Below are positions 52,753-61,400 of a stretch of 64,000 bases of DNA, one piece after another. Source of the stretch: JAEZDR01 sp039811185 (GTDB lineage Bacteria > Bacteroidota > Bacteroidia > Chitinophagales > Chitinophagaceae); assembly GCA_039811185.1 (NCBI GenBank), contig JBDHYF010000010.1:19106-83105 (forward strand), in the 5' to 3' direction. The notes below the pieces were generated by a model. That model was given only the letters and a program-made list of their open reading frames with translations, was not told where the DNA came from and ran no database searches. Position numbers and translations under genes: made by a program. Position 1 is the stretch's first letter. Each line of letters opens with the position of its first letter.

Positions 52753-53634
52753 ATGACAGTAAAAGAATGGTTTAAAACATTGTTTAGAACGTGTACGCCA
52801 CCGATTGTTTTAACTACTTACAAAAAGTTAGGCGGAAACTATAAGCCCATTCTATTAGAACAAGCAGATGAACGCTGGCATTTAAAGCAGATATGCATTC
52901 AAGAAACCGGTGAACTGGAGCTTTCTGATGTGCTAAAAATAATAAAAGACGGCTATCCGCATCCATTTTACATTCGCAACAATACGTCAGACATCATTGT
53001 CTATAAAAACGTAATTGAAGAAAGAGAGTACAATTTTATTACTTCTTATGACCCAAAAGTTATAATCGACGCGGGCGCTAATATCGGATTGAGTGCAATC
53101 TACTTTGCTAATAAATATCCGAATGCCATGATCATTTCGATAGAACCGGAAAAAGGAAACTTTTTTCTTTTGAAAGAAAACACCAAAAACTATTCGAACA
53201 TCATCGCCCTAAATGCTGCCTTATGGCATCAATGCGGTGAAATAGAACTATTGGATGTAGGGCAGGACAACTGGGCATTCATGACGGGGGATGGAACAAA
53301 TTATAATAAAATCACTGCTCCTAAAATTCAAAGGAAACACATCGTTAATTCAGTTACTATAGAAAGTTTGCTTTCTGATTTTAATCTCGAATCGGTTGAT
53401 GTTTTAAAAATAGATATAGAAGGCGCGGAAAAAGAAGTGTTTGAACACCATGCGGTGTGGGTTGATAAAATTCAATCCATTATTGTTGAGTTACATGACA
53501 GAATGAAAGAAGGTTGCGAAAAAGAATTTAAAAATGTTTCGAAAAAGTTTGATGAGATAGGACAGTTCAAAGAAGATTTATATCTATCGAAGAATGGCTA
53601 TATAAAAATGGGCAAGCATTCCCTTTTTAATTAG
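52753..53634 (+). CDS. FkbM-family methyltransferase
   Basis: 293 residues. SAM-binding motif IIDAGANIGLSAIYFANKY (about 96-114), SIEPEKGNFFLLKEN, and the later VDVLKIDIEGAEKEVFEHH (about 215-233) are diagnostic. Such enzymes O-methylate sugars or other hydroxyls; here a sugar of the exopolysaccharide is plausible. It is preceded by 59 bp without a clear promoter. Confidence 0.9.
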   Translation: MTVKEWFKTLFRTCTPPIVLTTYKKLGGNYKPILLEQADERWHLKQICIQETGELELSDVLKIIKDGYPHPFYIRNNTSDIIVYKNVIEEREYNFITSYDPKVIIDAGANIGLSAIYFANKYPNAMIISIEPEKGNFFLLKENTKNYSNIIALNAALWHQCGEIELLDVGQDNWAFMTGDGTNYNKITAPKIQRKHIVNSVTIESLLSDFNLESVDVLKIDIEGAEKEVFEHHAVWVDKIQSIIVELHDRMKEGCEKEFKNVSKKFDEIGQFKEDLYLSKNGYIKMGKHSLFN

Positions 53635-53771
53635 ATGCTTTGATCAAATTTTTATGTTAGAAATGTTGCGTATTTGTTGACTCGGTTAGTTATTCCGTGA
53701 TCATCATTATCGTATTTACATTTCTTCGTCCCATAACTCAGTTAATATATTTTCAGTTTTAATTTTTACCC

Positions 53772-55499
53772 ATGATTATCCTTGGTATTAATGCTTATCA
53801 TGCCGACTCATCGGCTGCAATTTTTGTAAACGGCCAAATGGTGGCAGCAATAGAAGAGGAGCGGTTCAGAAGAGTGAAGCACTGGGCAGGATTTCCTTCT
53901 CTCGCCATCGAATTTTGCTTAAAAAAAGCAGGCGTTTCCTTACACGACATTCACCATATCGCCATTGGTCGCGACCCGAAAGCAAAGTTTTTTAAGAAGA
54001 TAAAATTTCTGGCCACACATCCTTTTGGTTCGGTTTCAGTAATTGCCGACCGGCTTAAAAACTCCAAAAAAGTAAGCTCGCTGGAAAAAGAATTTGAACA
54101 TCATTTCAAAATTTCCGCCGCCGAAATTCTTCCCAAAATTGTACAGGTTGAACACCATCGCAGCCACCTCGCTTCCGCATTTTTTGCCTCTCCCTTTAAT
54201 GAGGCTGCGTTGTTAAGCATTGATGGTTCCGGCGACTTTACCACCACCATGCGTGGTATAGGAAAAAACACAGAAATTTCTGTAATCGATTCCATCGACT
54301 TTCCACATTCGATTGGTCTTTTTTATACCGCCTTCACCCAACTGCTCGGCTTCCCCCATTATGGCGATGAGTATAAAGTAATGGGACTTGCACCCTACGG
54401 ACAACCTTTGTATGTTGACAAGCTTCGCAAAGTTTTACACCATACAAACGACGGATTGTTTACACTGAATGCGGACTATTTTGTATCGCCGACCAAAGGC
54501 GTTATTTCCTATGGCGATGATCACATTCCTGTGGTGGCAAAACTCTTCAATTCCGCCATGGAAGCCGATTTCGGGCCCCACAGAAAGAAAGAAGAAGAGC
54601 TTACGCAGTACCATAAAGACCTCGCTGCATCCGTTCAGCGTTATACGGAAGAAACCATCTTTCATCTGCTCAATCATCTGCATGAAAAAACAAAACTTTC
54701 AAAAGTTTGTATCGCCGGCGGCGTGGCCCAAAACAGCGTTGCCAACGGTAAAATAACACGCAATACGCCCTTTAAAGAAGTCTATATTCCTTCAGCAGGT
54801 CACGATGCGGGCATCTCCATGGGCGCTGCTTTGTATGTGCAACATCACATCCAAAAAATGCAAAGGCAACAACCCATTTATTCGGCTTATACAGGAAGTA
54901 ACTTTACCAACGACGAAATTGAAAAATTGCTGAAAGAAAAAAACATTTCCTATACACGTTTAGCCGACGATGTATTATACGAAACGGTGGTTGAGCGACT
55001 GGTAAACGCGGGTGTGGTGGGATGGTTTAAGGGAAGTGCGGAATTCGGCCCGCGGGCTCTTGGCGGACGCAGCATTATTGCCGATCCAAGGCGGCAGGAT
55101 GCAAAAGATTTACTGAATGCAAAAATTAAAAGAAGAGAGAGTTTTCGTCCTTTTGCTCCATCTATTTTGAAAGAATACGTCGTCGATTTTTTTGAGGTAA
55201 ACGACATCGTGCCGTTTATGGAAAAAGTATTTCCAATTAAAACAGATAAGCAACCATTAATTCCCGCTGTTACCCACGTTGACGGCACAGGAAGATTGCA
55301 GACTGTTGACAAAACCGTTTCGCCTCATTATTATAATTTGATTGACACCTTCAGAAAAAAAACGGGCATACCCATTTTGCTAAACACTTCTTTCAACGAA
55401 AACGAACCCATCGTTAACTCGCCCGAAGAAGCGCTGAACTGTTACCTCAGAACGAATATGGATATGCTGGTGCTCGAAAATTTTGTTATCCAGCGCTGA
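53772..55499 (+). CDS. O-carbamoyltransferase (NodU/CmcH/TobZ family)
   Basis: 575 residues. An N-terminal Kae1-like ASKHA domain (GINAYHADSSAAIFVNG, AAIEEERFRRVKHWAG, VEHHRSHLASAFFASPF) and a C-terminal domain with GWFKGSAEFGPRALGGRSI and the ILLNTSFNENEPIV segment. The enzyme uses carbamoyl phosphate and ATP to carbamoylate a hydroxyl, presumably on a cluster sugar. A 137-bp gap precedes it, with the palindrome TTTGATCAAA at 53639-53648 and no firm promoter. Confidence 0.9.
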   Translation: MIILGINAYHADSSAAIFVNGQMVAAIEEERFRRVKHWAGFPSLAIEFCLKKAGVSLHDIHHIAIGRDPKAKFFKKIKFLATHPFGSVSVIADRLKNSKKVSSLEKEFEHHFKISAAEILPKIVQVEHHRSHLASAFFASPFNEAALLSIDGSGDFTTTMRGIGKNTEISVIDSIDFPHSIGLFYTAFTQLLGFPHYGDEYKVMGLAPYGQPLYVDKLRKVLHHTNDGLFTLNADYFVSPTKGVISYGDDHIPVVAKLFNSAMEADFGPHRKKEEELTQYHKDLAASVQRYTEETIFHLLNHLHEKTKLSKVCIAGGVAQNSVANGKITRNTPFKEVYIPSAGHDAGISMGAALYVQHHIQKMQRQQPIYSAYTGSNFTNDEIEKLLKEKNISYTRLADDVLYETVVERLVNAGVVGWFKGSAEFGPRALGGRSIIADPRRQDAKDLLNAKIKRRESFRPFAPSILKEYVVDFFEVNDIVPFMEKVFPIKTDKQPLIPAVTHVDGTGRLQTVDKTVSPHYYNLIDTFRKKTGIPILLNTSFNENEPIVNSPEEALNCYLRTNMDMLVLENFVIQR

Positions 55500-55596
55500 T
55501 TTTTCTACCCTCGAATTCATATACCTTTAATCTTTAATCCGAAAACTAAGCCTTAAATCCATCTTCTGTTTAAGCCGGTCTTTATAAACACTGTCT

Positions 55597-56385
55597 ATGA
55601 AAGTCTCTATTGTTACCGTAACCTATAACAGCGGGAAAACCGTGCTCGACACCCTTCGGTCGGTAAGAAACCAATCGTACACCAACATCGAACATGTGGT
55701 GGTTGACGGGCGTTCGCAAGACGATACCCTCGCAATCGTAAAACAATTTCAGCACAATGGCGTACTCGTTTCTGAAAAAGACAACGGCATTTACGACGCC
55801 ATGAACAAAGGCATCGGGCTGGCAAAGGGCGACATCATCGGCATCCTGAATTCCGACGATTATCTTGCCGACGATTCCGTAATTGAACGCATTGTAAAAA
55901 CATTTGCCGAAACCAACTGCGATGCGGTTTATGGCGATCTTTTATACGTACACCAAACCAACACACAGCAGGTTACCCGCAAGTGGGTAGCCGGAAAATT
56001 CAGCCGCAAAAAATTTTTACGCGGATGGATGCCGCCTCATCCCACTTTTTACGTGCGCCGGTCGCTTTACGAAAAATATGGTCTCTTCAATGTGCAGTTA
56101 AAGTCGTCGGCCGATTACGATTTGCTGTTAAGGTTTCTTTTTGTAAACCAAGTGAAGGTAGAGTATATGCCCGGTGTGCTGATACACATGCGTACGGGCG
56201 GACAAAGCACGAAATCCCTCATTAACCGGTTGAAAGCCCACCGCGAAGACTATAAAGCCTGGAAGCTCAATGAGCTTCGTCCCAACTGGTACACGCTCTT
56301 GTTGAAACCCCTGCGCAAGGTGTCGCAGTTTTGGGTGCATCCCTCCCGTTCCGCCGAACGCGAAGAGCAGCCGCTCACCCACTGA
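55597..56385 (+). CDS. Glycosyltransferase family 2 (WcaA-like)
   Basis: 262 residues with SIVTVTYNSGKTVLDTLRSV, NIEHVVVDGRSQDDTLAIV and the metal-binding stretch GIYDAMNKGIGLAKGDIIGILNSDDYL (contains DD in the GT-A site). This matches Bacteroidota GT2 enzymes of the GIYDAMNKG group. A -7-like TACCTTTA (55522-55529, 7 of 8) precedes it, so the distal genes may have their own promoter. Confidence 0.9.
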   Translation: MKVSIVTVTYNSGKTVLDTLRSVRNQSYTNIEHVVVDGRSQDDTLAIVKQFQHNGVLVSEKDNGIYDAMNKGIGLAKGDIIGILNSDDYLADDSVIERIVKTFAETNCDAVYGDLLYVHQTNTQQVTRKWVAGKFSRKKFLRGWMPPHPTFYVRRSLYEKYGLFNVQLKSSADYDLLLRFLFVNQVKVEYMPGVLIHMRTGGQSTKSLINRLKAHREDYKAWKLNELRPNWYTLLLKPLRKVSQFWVHPSRSAEREEQPLTH

Positions 56386-56437
56386 TTTCCTTTTCCTTAA
56401 AGTTTTTTAAGCCGCCGAAAGTTGTGGCCGGGCATTG

Positions 56438-56445
56438 TATTTTTG
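56438..56445 (+). promoter_or_regulatory. Candidate -7 element of the PHP phosphatase gene
   Basis: TATTTTTG matches TAnnTTTG exactly, ten bases before the ATG at 56455; the mRNA would have a very short leader. No good -33 partner at the usual spacing. Confidence 0.4.
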
Positions 56446-56454
56446 AAACACAAG

Positions 56455-57174
56455 ATGTTCCAAAATTTATTTAGAAAAAAGCCTGCTGCCCCCATCGATT
56501 TTTCGTTTGTGCACACCGATATGCACAGCCATGTTCTGCCCGGTATCGACGATGGCGCCGGCGATGTGGAAACGGCTGTACAGCTCATTGGCAGCCTGCA
56601 AGAGTTGGGCTTCCGTAAGTTTATTGCTACGCCGCATGTGTTGTCCGATTTGTATCCCAACACACCCGAAACCATTGAGCGTGCCTGGCAGTTGTTGCCG
56701 GAGCAGGAGCGGTCGTTGTGCCGGTATGCAGCGGAATATATGGTGGATTATTCTTTTGGCGATTTGTTACAATCGGCGCCTTTGTTGGGTTTTGGAAAAA
56801 ACTATGTGTTGATTGAGATGTCGTATGTGGCGGCATCGGCCAATATCAGAAATGTAATTTTCGATTTAAAGGTGAAGGGGTATCAGCCGGTGTTGGCGCA
56901 TCCGGAGCGCTATGGGTTTTATCATCAGCGGTATTCAGTTTACCGCGATTTTATTAACAGCGGATGTATGTTACAGGTGAATTTATTGTCGTTGTCGGGC
57001 TATTATGGCAAGCAGATTAAGGCGGTTGCGCAGCAGTTGCTGGATGACCGTTTGATTGATTTTGCGGGAACGGATTGTCATCATGAGCGTCATGTAGCAG
57101 CGCTGCGGGCGATGCAGTTTTCGGGTGAGATGAAGCAACTGAGCGGTTATCCTTTCGGGAATGCGGAGTTGTAG
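56455..57174 (+). CDS. Tyrosine-protein phosphatase, PHP type (CpsB/YwqE-like)
   Basis: 239 residues from ATG 56455 (MFQNLFRKK). PHP metal ligands: HTDMHSHVLPGIDDG, ATPHV, an EMS segment, LAHPERY and FAGTDCHHERH. This family dephosphorylates the Tyr cluster of BY-kinases, so it should reverse phosphorylation of the Wzc-like protein at the other end of the locus. A TTG at 56422 gives a longer reading that would span the -7 box and is less likely. Last gene of the polysaccharide locus. Confidence 0.9.
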   Translation: MFQNLFRKKPAAPIDFSFVHTDMHSHVLPGIDDGAGDVETAVQLIGSLQELGFRKFIATPHVLSDLYPNTPETIERAWQLLPEQERSLCRYAAEYMVDYSFGDLLQSAPLLGFGKNYVLIEMSYVAASANIRNVIFDLKVKGYQPVLAHPERYGFYHQRYSVYRDFINSGCMLQVNLLSLSGYYGKQIKAVAQQLLDDRLIDFAGTDCHHERHVAALRAMQFSGEMKQLSGYPFGNAEL

Positions 57175-57331
57175 GGGAGGCGCTGTATGAAGGAGTGTTT
57201 TGCAGGAGCATCCCTCCTCAGAAAGCCCACCTCATTGCGAGGAAGAAAGCCGTCATCGGGAAGAAGCAAGCCCACGTCCTTTTGGTTTGCAGAGGGCTTT
57301 CGTTTTGCAGGAGGCATCCGGCCTGCGAGAA

Positions 57332-57479
57332 AACGCGTTAAGAAATCGGATAGTAGAACGGATTGTCGGGCCAATGAGAAAGGATTTAGAAACAGACAAT
57401 AGCAGCAACTGATGAGGCAGAGCGGAAGCTGACCGGAATATCATTGGGCATTGCAGGATTGCTATCCGATTTTAGCGTT
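57332..57479. repeat. Large imperfect inverted repeat
   Basis: Outer arms AACGC (57332-57336) plus AAATCGGATAG (57343-57353) against CTATCCGATTT (57462-57472) plus AGCGTT (57474-57479). Inner arms CCAATGA (57371-57377) against TCATTGG (57441-57447), and ATTGTC (57362-57367) against GACAAT (57395-57400). The nested pairing could fold an RNA hairpin of about 148 nt or mark a small non-autonomous element. Confidence 0.5.
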
Positions 57480-57558
57480 TTGTCGCCAGCCTTGATTTTT
57501 TTTGCCTTCTTTTTTTGATCAAGCAAAAATAAGGTCGCCGAAGGCAAAGAGAATTCTG

Positions 57559-57750
57559 CATCCCGAAGGGATGAAATGTTTATAGAAATGTGATCTTTTC
57601 GTGTTGTTCGACCCTGAAGGGGTCGTATGCATTCATGATTCTGTTTCATCCTGTAAATATGAGACCCCTTCGGGTCTGTTCGATTGGATTATTTGCCATA
57701 CGATAAAATTTCTGGTTCTTCTGCCTCCTGAAGGGATGAAATTTATAGCA
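57559..57750. repeat. Short palindromic repeat family (second REP-like family)
   Basis: Four units: ATCCCGAAGGGATGAAAT near 57560, GACCCTGAAGGGGTC near 57610, GACCCCTTCGGGTC near 57663, and CCTGAAGGGATGAAAT near 57727. They share a CCC-GAAG-GGG hairpin core and differ from the GGGGCTAACGCCCC family at 35-36.6 kb. Spacing about 50-60 bp. Confidence 0.7.
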
Positions 57751-57871
57751 ATTTTGGTATTTTTTAATGCTTCGCTCCGCTCGCACTGACATGAAATTCC
57801 TGCGCTCGCAATAACGTGCTTTATCATCTTAGAAAAATTCCAGTTTCTTTTCCTTCTTTCAATTAATCCAT

Positions 57872-57879
57872 TAAATTTG
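57872..57879 (+). promoter_or_regulatory. Candidate tRNA-Cys promoter (-7 element)
   Basis: TAAATTTG is an exact match to TAnnTTTG, 17 bp before the tRNA. No clear -33 box. Confidence 0.5.
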
Positions 57880-57896
57880 CCACTCCTTAAAAAAAT

Positions 57897-57967
57897 GGTC
57901 CTGTGGCCGAGTGGCTAGGCAGAGCTCTGCAAAAGCTTCTACACCAGTTCGAATCTGGTCGGGACCT
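57897..57967 (+). tRNA. tRNA-Cys (GCA)
   Basis: A 71-nt cloverleaf: acceptor GGTCCTG/CGGGACC, anticodon stem GAGCT/AGCTT with loop CTGCAAA (anticodon GCA), T-arm ACCAG-TTCGAAT-CTGGT. CCA is encoded at 57968-57970. A hairpin terminator follows directly. Confidence 0.95.
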
Positions 57968-57971
57968 CCAT

Positions 57972-58002
57972 AAAAAGGATTGATATTTCAGTCCTTTTTT
58001 TT
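57972..58002 (+). terminator. Intrinsic terminator of tRNA-Cys
   Basis: AAAAAGGATTGA (57972-57983) pairs with TCAGTCCTTTTT (57988-57999), one T-G wobble, 4-nt loop, followed by T. It sits directly behind the tRNA and ahead of the next gene. Confidence 0.8.
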
Positions 58003-58006
58003 GTTT

Positions 58007-58387
58007 ATGAAACACTCACAACTGACAGGATTTTTTATTTGCCTTGCACTGATCGGTGTTTGCTTTTTGCCATGGGTGTACATCGAGTCGAAAAACATCC
58101 TTGTAACCGGCCTTTCTGCACCCGACACCAACTTCGGAAAGCCCGGACTGATGATCGTGATTATGTCGGTATGCTGCGCTATTTGTTTTGCGCTGCCTTA
58201 CATCATCCTGAAAAGATTCAATGTTTTTTTTACGGCCTTTATGATGGGATGGTCTATCAGAAACTTCATTATCCTCACCGCCTGTTTCATGGGAGAGTGC
58301 CCGAAAAAGTATCCCGCCATCTATTTTCTTCCCATCCTTTGCCTCGCCTGTTTGTTGGCAGCGCTACTTTATAAGAAAAAACTCTAA
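58007..58387 (+). CDS. Small membrane protein of unknown function
   Basis: 126 residues from ATG 58007 (MKHSQLTGFFICLALIG) with four hydrophobic helices (about 8-26, 50-72, 75-95, 104-121) and a short hydrophilic loop (ECPKKYPA). An earlier in-frame start would lie within the terminator. No family recognised. It sits 37 bp behind tRNA-Cys and 100 bp ahead of the giant secreted protein gene. Confidence 0.65.
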   Translation: MKHSQLTGFFICLALIGVCFLPWVYIESKNILVTGLSAPDTNFGKPGLMIVIMSVCCAICFALPYIILKRFNVFFTAFMMGWSIRNFIILTACFMGECPKKYPAIYFLPILCLACLLAALLYKKKL

Positions 58388-58403
58388 TAAGAAATTTTTC
58401 TTA
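58388..58403. repeat. Short perfect palindrome after the membrane protein gene
   Basis: TAAGAAATTTTTCTTA: 7-bp arms with a 2-nt centre, beginning 1 bp after the stop of the membrane protein. It could be a weak terminator or a protein-binding site. Confidence 0.4.
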
Positions 58404-58435
58404 AAGAAACAAATAAATCTTTTTTTGTTAAGGAT

Positions 58436-58467
58436 TTGTTTTTTAAGTTTCTTTTAGTATAAATTTA
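58436..58467 (+). promoter_or_regulatory. Candidate promoter of the second giant secreted protein
   Basis: TTTG (58436-58439), a 20-nt spacer, TAAATTTA (58460-58467; 7 of 8 to TAnnTTTG), then the ATG at 58488. The spacing fits Bacteroidota promoters. Confidence 0.5.
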
Positions 58468-58487
58468 AGGCGTTAAAAAAATGCCAT

Positions 58488-61400
58488 ATGAGAAAAACGC
58501 TACTTCTGTTGACGTTTGTGTTTGCTTACGTCTTATCGTTTTCGCAGGTGCAGGTATCGATTGGTTCCGGAACGGGGACTTCCACCTACTTTCCCATTTA
58601 CAACCTGTACGATTACAGTTATTCGCAGACCATCTATCATGCGTCTGAGTTAACCGCAGCCGGTGCGCCCGGCTCTTCCACCATCACTAAAATCCGGTAC
58701 AAACCCAAGTCGTCGATTTCGACTGCCAATTGGAACAACTGGACCATTTACATGGCCAATACCACCAAGACCGGTTTCGTGGATGAATCGGACTATATAC
58801 CGGGTTCCGGATTAACACAAGTGTTTAGCGGTGCAATTGCCGGAAACGTTACGGCCAACGACTGGCTGGAAGTCACCTTAACCACACCGTTTCTTTGGGA
58901 CGGAAGCAGCAACCTTGTGATTGCAGTATCGGACAACGCCGACGGATGGACGTTAAGTTCGCCTTCATGGTCGGGTTATACCGCGGGTGCAGCAGGGGCA
59001 GGGCTCTACCAGGGAGTATACTATTATCAGGATTATACGCCCATCGATGTAACAGGTCCTGATATGTCTGACGATTATGGCGCTACTAATTCGATTGCAC
59101 AAGTGCAACTGGATATGGTAAGTTCCACTGCTTGTAGCGGAACGCCCTCGGCCGGAACATTGTCGGTTGACACAGCCGTGTGCCCTGCAAAAGCATTTGT
59201 GCTAAAAACTACCGGCGCAACAATGGCGGGCGGACTTACTTACCAATGGCAGAGCAAACTGCCCGGCGACCCCGCCTGGACCGACATCAGCGGCGCAACG
59301 ACGGGCTCATATAACATGGCTTCAGGAATTACCCAATCCACATTATACCGCCTCCGCATCACTTGTACCAACGGCGGTGCAACAGCCTATTCAGACAGTG
59401 CATTGGTTAAAATAAACCCACCTTCACAGTGCTACTGCGTTCCCATATACACCACCGGTTGTTCCGACGGAGATATGATTACCAATTTTGTGTTTGAAGA
59501 CATTTCTAACAACAGCGGAACATCCTGTAGCGCGTCACCTTCCGGCTACGCAAATTATACCAACCTGAAAACTTTCCTCGAACAGAACAACACCTATCAG
59601 GCAAGCGTAACCATCGGAAGCGGCGGTTCGGGCGGCGTAGCGATCTGGATTGATTTTGATGATGACGGTATTTTTAGCAGTTCTGAAAAATTTTATACCA
59701 CCACAAATATCGCAGCGAGCGGCACCGGAACAATCGATGTAGTGGTCGATGGCGCCGCGCCACTTGGGATACACCGGATGAGGGTTCGCCAGGTATTCAA
59801 CACTGCCGGCAACCTGATTGACCCCTGTACGTCTTACACCTACGGTGAAGCGGAGGATTATCTGGTAGAAATTATTCCGCCGGCGGCCTGTGGTAAACCT
59901 ACAGACATTTCTTTCAGTAGCGCTACCGACTCTTCGGCGGTTGTAAACTGGATGGCCCCGACAACATCGGCTCCAACAAGCTACGACATTTATTATAATA
60001 CAACAGGCATTGCTCCTGACAGCACCACAACGCCCACTTCGGCAGGCATTGTTACGCCTCCTTACAACCTCAATGGTTTAACGGGGAATACACTGGTGTA
60101 TGTTTGGGTGCGCTCGGTTTGTGGCACCAATAACAAAAGCGTATGGGCGCAGTCGTCCTTTACTACACCCTGTACAAGTACAACCGTACCATACACCATC
60201 GACTTTGAAGATGCAACCGTTCCCGGCCTGCCGCCTTGTACTATGAGGGAAAATGCAGGAACAGGCAACAACTGGAATACAGCAACCCAAACCTTATATG
60301 GCTTTAACTCCAAGGTGCTCGCTTATTTGTACTCCACTGCTTCAGCAGCAAATGCCTGGTTTTACACCAGAGGCGTTCAGCTTACAGCCGGAACATCTTA
60401 TCGCCTTCGTTTCGAGTATGGCAGCAACAGCAGCAGTTATAACGAAAAGCTGAAAGTGGTGATGGGTAATGCGCCGACCAGCACAGCGATGACGGATTTA
60501 GTGATTGATCTTCCCAACATCAATAATAATGTGAAGAAGGACACCACCATAGATTTTATTGCGGGCAACACCGGCACTGTGTACTTTGGTTTCAATGTGT
60601 ATTCCGATGCAAATCAGTATAATCTTTATTTAGATAACATTAGTGTCAAACTTACTCCAACCTGCGAGGTGCCTTCCGACATTACTTTTGGCGCCATCAC
60701 GGATAGTTCGGCTGAAGTGAACTGGATGCCGCCTGTGATAGGATCGCCTGTAAGTTTCGACCTTTATTATTCGGCTTCGCCAGTGCCGCCAACGGCAACA
60801 ACCACTCCTTCAGCGGCGAATGTTGTAACGGCACCGGTTCTGCTCGACAGCCTGACCGCAAATACCAAATACTACGTTTGGATGAGAACCTTCTGCGGTG
60901 GAACAGACTACAGTGAGTGGACGATAGCAGACAGTTTTAAAACAGACTGTAACCTGATCACTGACTTCAGCGAAAATTTTGATGCGGTTGCCGCCAACGC
61001 GCTTCCCGACTGTTGGAGCAAAGTGGGCAGTACAGGATCTGCCTATGTGCAAAACACCGGAGGGTTCAGCGCGCCTAAAGCACTTTATGTATACTCATCT
61101 TCTACAACAAGTATCGTAACGGTTGCACTGCCCGGCGTATCTAACCTCGCCGACAACACGCACAGGCTTAAATTTAAATTGAAAGCAAACATTACGGTGG
61201 GTGGAATTGTTGAGGTAGGCTATGTAACCGACGTTACCGACCCTTCAAGTTTCGTTACGCTTACAAGTGCTACCGCAGGAAGCACGACGGCTTATCAAGA
61301 CGTTGAAGTTATTCCCGGGGCAATCGTCGGAGCTACGCATCTGGCGCTCCGCCATACCGGCTCGCCAGCTAATAGCGTGTTAATAGACGACGTTATTTGG

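Larger units (their letters stand above)
57175..57896. other. Gene-free interval of dispersed repeats
   Basis: About 720 bp with no supported gene; the short open frames have low-complexity Arg/Ser/Lys composition and change frame around inverted repeats. It holds a large imperfect inverted repeat (57332-57479), four short palindromic units (57559-57750) and a Bacteroidota-type dispersed repeat fragment TGCTTCGCTCCGCTCGCA near 57769-57786, whose relative ATTGCGAGG lies near 57235. Probably a sink for small non-autonomous repeats. Confidence 0.6.

Noticed and set aside
57187..57649. Several open frames of 60-90 codons in both strands
   Set aside because: Low-complexity composition over inverted repeats; no frame extends cleanly and no family is recognised.
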